Below are positions 47,863-50,491 of a DNA stretch of 50,491 nt, in pieces. The position numbers and the translations under genes are program-made. The DNA comes from Pirellulales bacterium (GTDB lineage: Bacteria; Planctomycetota; Planctomycetia; Pirellulales; JADZDJ01). How positions within the stretch are numbered: the stretch's first letter is position 1; each line of letters starts with the position of its first letter. The stretch lies in contig DASRSD010000168.1 of the NCBI GenBank assembly GCA_035656635.1, positions 1 through 50,491 of the forward strand, in the 5' to 3' direction. The notes under the pieces were generated by a model. The model saw nothing but the letters and a program-made list of their open reading frames with translations, searched no databases and was not told the origin of the DNA.

Positions 47863-48276
47863 TTAGTAAATGGGCCAAATGCCAGGCGTCGCCAGTTCAA
47901 TGAGATTATCGTCCGGATCACGAAAATAAATGCTCTGGCCGCCGCGTTCCCAGCGGATTCGACTTTCGATGGGTACTTCGTGCTGCGCCAAGTGTTCTTC
48001 CCAGTGCGACAGCTCTTGTGCTGTGCATGCAAATGCCAAATGCAAGGAGCCCGTGCCATCGTGCGGGGGCAGCACATCGCCGGCCAGTGGAATAGGTTCG
48101 ACCGAAGCCCCGCGCTGAAAGATCAACAACACTTGCTTCTCGTCGACGGACAGCGCGCACAGCCGATCGTCGGTAAACATTCGGTGAAAGCCAAATAAGC
48201 TTTCATAAAAATGGGCCGCCCGATTTACGTCGGCCACATACAGCGAAGTTTCTAAAACGCCTGTGATTTTTGGCAT
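47863..48276 (-). CDS. VOC-family (glyoxalase-like) protein
   Basis: The 137-residue protein has one vicinal-oxygen-chelate domain: LETSLYVADVNRAAHFYESLFGF at the start, HLAFACTAQELSHWEEHL in the middle (metal-binding His), and SIYFRDPDDNLIELATPG near the end. Relatives include glyoxalase I, fosfomycin-resistance proteins and dioxygenases; the substrate is unknown. Cytoplasmic, no signal. ATG at 48276 gives the standard length. No operon partner on the same strand: the next gene upstream in transcription direction is over 900 bp away. Confidence is high for the fold, low for the reaction. Confidence 0.85.
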   Translation of the reverse strand: MPKITGVLETSLYVADVNRAAHFYESLFGFHRMFTDDRLCALSVDEKQVLLIFQRGASVEPIPLAGDVLPPHDGTGSLHLAFACTAQELSHWEEHLAQHEVPIESRIRWERGGQSIYFRDPDDNLIELATPGIWPIY

Positions 48277-48452
48277 AGGGAGCGAATGCGTGCGGCAGCG
48301 CGAAAATCAATAACGGTAAGCGAAGGCTCTATCGTAAGACGCCTGCGCGCAGATTTCTATCGCAAATTCTTGCTCAATTGGCGAACCCCGGCCGGGCGGA
48401 GTTGTCTCTTGCTGCAACAAATGGATTTTTCCAAGAGGGCGAGCGCAGAGCC

Positions 48453-48605
48453 ATGTTGCTGTTCATTACCGGTTATTTAACCGGTACATTATTTACTGCC
48501 TACCTATTTCTCGGTGCCGATCGGTCGCGGCGGTCCGATCCGACCGATCACGCACAAGCACATGCGCAACGGTGGAAATACCAGCGTCCTTTGCCACCCC
48601 TGTAA
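48453..48605 (+). CDS. Small single-helix membrane protein, tentative
   Basis: A 50-residue frame from an ATG at 48453 begins MLLFITGYLTGTLFTAYLFL, one clear membrane helix, then a polar basic tail (RSRRSDPTDHAQAH). There is no good Shine-Dalgarno. It is supported by its plausible start, the hydrophobic segment and a structured hairpin right after its stop. No family recognised. The 176 bp before it (48277-48452) show nothing else. Confidence 0.4.
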   Translation: MLLFITGYLTGTLFTAYLFLGADRSRRSDPTDHAQAHAQRWKYQRPLPPL

Positions 48606-48670
48606 CGGGATTAAGGTCGCGGGCAGGTGCTTGACGCGCTGCCAGACCGGTCTTGCGCAATCCCGTTTTA
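48604..48670 (+). terminator. Structured hairpin after the small membrane protein
   Basis: AACGGGATT (48604-48612) and AATCCCGTT (48658-48666) form a 9-bp stem followed by TTT. The 45-nt interior holds further pairings (GGTC/GACC; GGCAG/CTGCC), so it is a long, branched terminator or a small structured RNA. Confidence 0.55.
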
Positions 48671-48761
48671 TCCGTTTTTAACGAAAAACTGCGTCACATT
48701 TTGCTTTCGGCATTCGGTTTGCGGGGAAGTCTCACAGCCCTGTGCGAAAGCGAGGTGACGT

Positions 48762-49160
48762 ATGCAGATTCGAGAAATCGACGACAACATTGTTCAAGTG
48801 CTAGTGCCACATCGTGATCCGGTTCTGCAGTTTTTCGCGGTCGAAAAAGCTTGGTACGCTACTGACGATGACCGAGTGCTGGGCACGGTCATTTATCACC
48901 GTTGCAACAATTCCTGGGCTTATGTAGTTTTGTGCACCGATGAACGGGGCTTGTTTCGTTGGGTTGCCGGCGATGTAAAACTTTCCAGCCGGCAAGCGGC
49001 GAAGGAACAATTGCATGCCGAAATGCAACGGATTGCCGAGAGCGAGCATACCGCGTTTGAACGGCCGATCAGGAGCATGCTGCAGGGGGCCCGCTCGCGA
49101 ATCCGCACGCGCCGAGCTCGTCGAATTGCTCGTCGTGCGGTACGCAGGGAATTGAGCTGA
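48762..49160 (+). CDS. Conserved-looking protein of unknown function with Arg-rich tail
   Basis: A 132-residue soluble protein with an excellent Shine-Dalgarno (GAGGTGA, 3 nt before the ATG). The middle is mixed alpha/beta with aromatic residues (FFAVEKAWYATDDDRVLGT, HRCNNSWAYVVLCTDERGLF), the helix after it is charged (SRQAAKEQLHAEMQRIAESE), and the last 30 residues are very basic (RSRIRTRRARRIARRAVRRE), which could bind nucleic acid. No family recognised. Codon use and the start signal argue for a real gene. Confidence 0.65.
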   Translation: MQIREIDDNIVQVLVPHRDPVLQFFAVEKAWYATDDDRVLGTVIYHRCNNSWAYVVLCTDERGLFRWVAGDVKLSSRQAAKEQLHAEMQRIAESEHTAFERPIRSMLQGARSRIRTRRARRIARRAVRRELS

Positions 49161-49200
49161 AGCTTTTTTGCCTTGGTTCCCTCGAAGGCGAACGACCGTA

Positions 49201-49995
49201 TTATGGTGGCGTTTGTAAATCTATGGCGTCTGGAAGCCAGACAGCGACATCCTGACAGTAAAAGTTGGATAGCACCTCATACAACGCGGGATGGCGCTCG
49301 CGCAGGGCGTGTGGTCGTTCGAAGAAGCATTCGCTGGCGACCGCAAAAAATTCGGCCCGGTTGCTCGCGCCGTATCGATCTAAGAGCGTTGCTTCCCCAC
49401 GAGCTGCTTCGCTGCAAATCCGTTCGTACTCCGTTTCGGTCACGCGATACCAGGTGCGGCTTTGTTCGCGACCGACAATGGCCGGAGTTCCGTCGACACT
49501 GCCATCTAGCCCGTCGACATGATGCGCAAATTCATGGACGACCAAATTATTGCCAGGCCGACTTTTCTGTGCGCCGGCGATTTCCTGCCATGACAAAACC
49601 ACCGGACCGTGGTGCCATGCTTCCCCTAACCGAGGCCCAAGTGAACCCAGTGGCGGATGGAGATCGTATTGGCTCACATGCGACATGTACGCGCCCGAAT
49701 AAACGATGATCGATTTCAATCTGTCGAAGTAATACGGTTCGTCCAGTCCCAATGTCATCACGGCGGCGTAACCGGCAATGGTAATCTTCATGGTGTCTGT
49801 TAACTGAAATCCGCTGCCGCCAAACCAATCCTTTTCGGCGACCATCACTTGTACACAACCTTGCAGGCGGGCGCGTTTTTCAGCATCCAAGTACCGATAA
49901 TGCCGCACCTGCTGGCTTAGCACGCTGAACCACTCCGCCGGAAACGGTTCGCGTAGCAGTTGCTGCCGATGGCGTGCGCGGAACCAAGAGAACAT
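49201..49995 (-). CDS. Zinc-dependent peptidase, MtfA (M90) family
   Basis: MtfA-like peptidases carry HExxH with zinc; in E. coli MtfA binds the Mlc repressor and links to glucose uptake. The 264-residue product has NNLVVHEFAHHVDGLDG (HEFAH zinc site), GPVVLSWQEIAGAQ and RAEFFAVASECFFERP, the downstream Glu-containing helix typical of the family. The ATG at 49995 (MFSWFRARHR) has AAGGTGA 8 nt upstream and is chosen over the GTG four codons earlier. Cytoplasmic, no signal peptide. Whether it acts on a Mlc-like regulator here is unknown; no such gene is in the window. Confidence 0.85.
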   Translation of the reverse strand: MFSWFRARHRQQLLREPFPAEWFSVLSQQVRHYRYLDAEKRARLQGCVQVMVAEKDWFGGSGFQLTDTMKITIAGYAAVMTLGLDEPYYFDRLKSIIVYSGAYMSHVSQYDLHPPLGSLGPRLGEAWHHGPVVLSWQEIAGAQKSRPGNNLVVHEFAHHVDGLDGSVDGTPAIVGREQSRTWYRVTETEYERICSEAARGEATLLDRYGASNRAEFFAVASECFFERPHALRERHPALYEVLSNFYCQDVAVWLPDAIDLQTPP

Positions 49996-50007
49996 TGATT
50001 GGTTCAC

Positions 50008-50444
50008 CTTGCGTCAAAAAAACTGTGAACGTCAGCCAGCAAGACGATTGCAGGGCGGCAACAGAGAATTGCTAAGCAGGAAATCAAGTGAATTAAAAAG
50101 AGCCCGCCGCGCCTCTGTCAGTCGCGACCACGACCCGCGCCAGCCCTCAGGCCGCGCAACGGCGGGCAATACGGTTCATTTGATAACCTATGCGTGCACC
50201 ACAACGTCATCCCAATCGGGACGAAGTCCGGAATTTTCGACGGGCGAAAACGCCGATTGTCGTTGAAGCAAAAAAGGGCCAGAGCTGTACCCCATTACGG
50301 CCGAGGCTCTACGGAAAGAGAAAATAACCGTGCCTCTGCCAAAGATTCCGAGTGAATAATACTCAGGAACACTGTCCGACGCAAGCAAATTTCAAAAAAT
50401 CTACGTTCTTTTTCCGGCGGCATTACGAGCGATTGGATAACAAG
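50008..50444. other. Intergenic region before the tRNA
   Basis: About 435 bp between the peptidase start and the 3' end of the tRNA. Short open frames occur on both strands but none has a good start signal or coding-like composition. No hairpin terminator was identified. Confidence 0.4.
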
Positions 50445-50491
50445 CGGATGGGGAGGGATTCGAACCCACGGTGGACTTTCGCCCACGCCGG
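50445..50491 (-). tRNA. tRNA-Ser, 3' part (runs off the window)
   Basis: Read on the minus strand the sequence carries a long variable arm (GGGCGAAAGTCC), the T-arm GTGGGTTCGAATCCCTC and the acceptor 3' strand CCCATCC followed by discriminator G (50445). Long variable arm plus G73 points to serine. The anticodon lies beyond the window edge. CCA is not encoded (CTT follows). The T-stem shows one apparent T-T mismatch. Confidence 0.75.

Noticed and set aside
50188..50388. 66-codon minus-strand frame before the tRNA
   Set aside because: TTG start without ribosome site, no recognised motif; not enough support.

Overview
The window (about 50.5 kb, roughly 57% GC by eye) reads as chromosomal DNA of a planctomycete, most likely of the Pirellulales type. 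This is inferred from combined traits: a secreted protein ending in an orphan HINT domain, two PEP-CTERM proteins, a Ser/Thr kinase with one membrane anchor, a phosphocholine-specific phospholipase C, an aspartokinase with four ACT domains, GT-C/TPR membrane proteins and many short palindromic repeats, several inside genes. No transposase, integrase, phage gene or CRISPR array was seen.

Layout. 0.1-2.0 kb: secreted TPR/HEAT protein with a C-terminal HINT domain. 2.5-5.5 kb: a phosphoglycerate-mutase-like enzyme directly followed by aspartokinase, probably a threonine/lysine biosynthesis pair. 5.6-9.6 kb (minus): bifunctional nuclease and an enlarged valyl-tRNA synthetase. 10.0-12.0 kb (minus): citramalate synthase behind a leader region with a consensus-like promoter, a 31-codon leader peptide carrying a Val/Ile run, and a Rho-independent terminator, i.e. 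a classical attenuator that appears not to be written up for this gene in this phylum. 12.1-18.9 kb (minus): three tandem paralogues of a GT-C/TPR (TMTC-like) membrane protein plus a small basic protein. 19.1-24.9 kb (minus): PEP-CTERM protein, FtsK with a long acidic tail, TruB, and a retropepsin-like protein. 24.9-31.2 kb: MmgE/PrpD protein divergent from a Ser/Thr kinase, then hemB and hemL (tetrapyrrole synthesis). 31.3-35.8 kb (minus): a large secreted protein of unknown function, an endonuclease/exonuclease/phosphatase protein and a YhcH-type protein. 36.1-41.0 kb: pyruvate carboxylase and a frameshifted GT-C glycosyltransferase. 41.0-46.7 kb (minus): PQQ-type sugar dehydrogenase with PEP-CTERM, phospholipase C, amino-acid permease. 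46.8-50.5 kb: a GH43-like secreted protein, a VOC protein, two small unknown proteins, an MtfA-type peptidase and the 3' part of a tRNA-Ser.

How the genes fit together. Most are housekeeping metabolism: aspartate-family amino acids, isoleucine via citramalate, heme, anaplerosis and tRNA charging/modification. Between them lie planctomycete accessory proteins for the cell surface. CimA (isoleucine precursor) and ValS (valine charging) are neighbours, but a terminator separates them.

The most striking features beyond gene content are the cimA attenuator and the repeats. At least six palindromic repeat families occur. Copies of several lie in frame inside valS (twice), cimA, hemB, the PrpD-like gene, the phospholipase gene and the N-terminus of the HINT protein, so the elements appear to have been tolerated as added peptide segments. 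Family assignments rest on motifs read by eye; no database search was possible.
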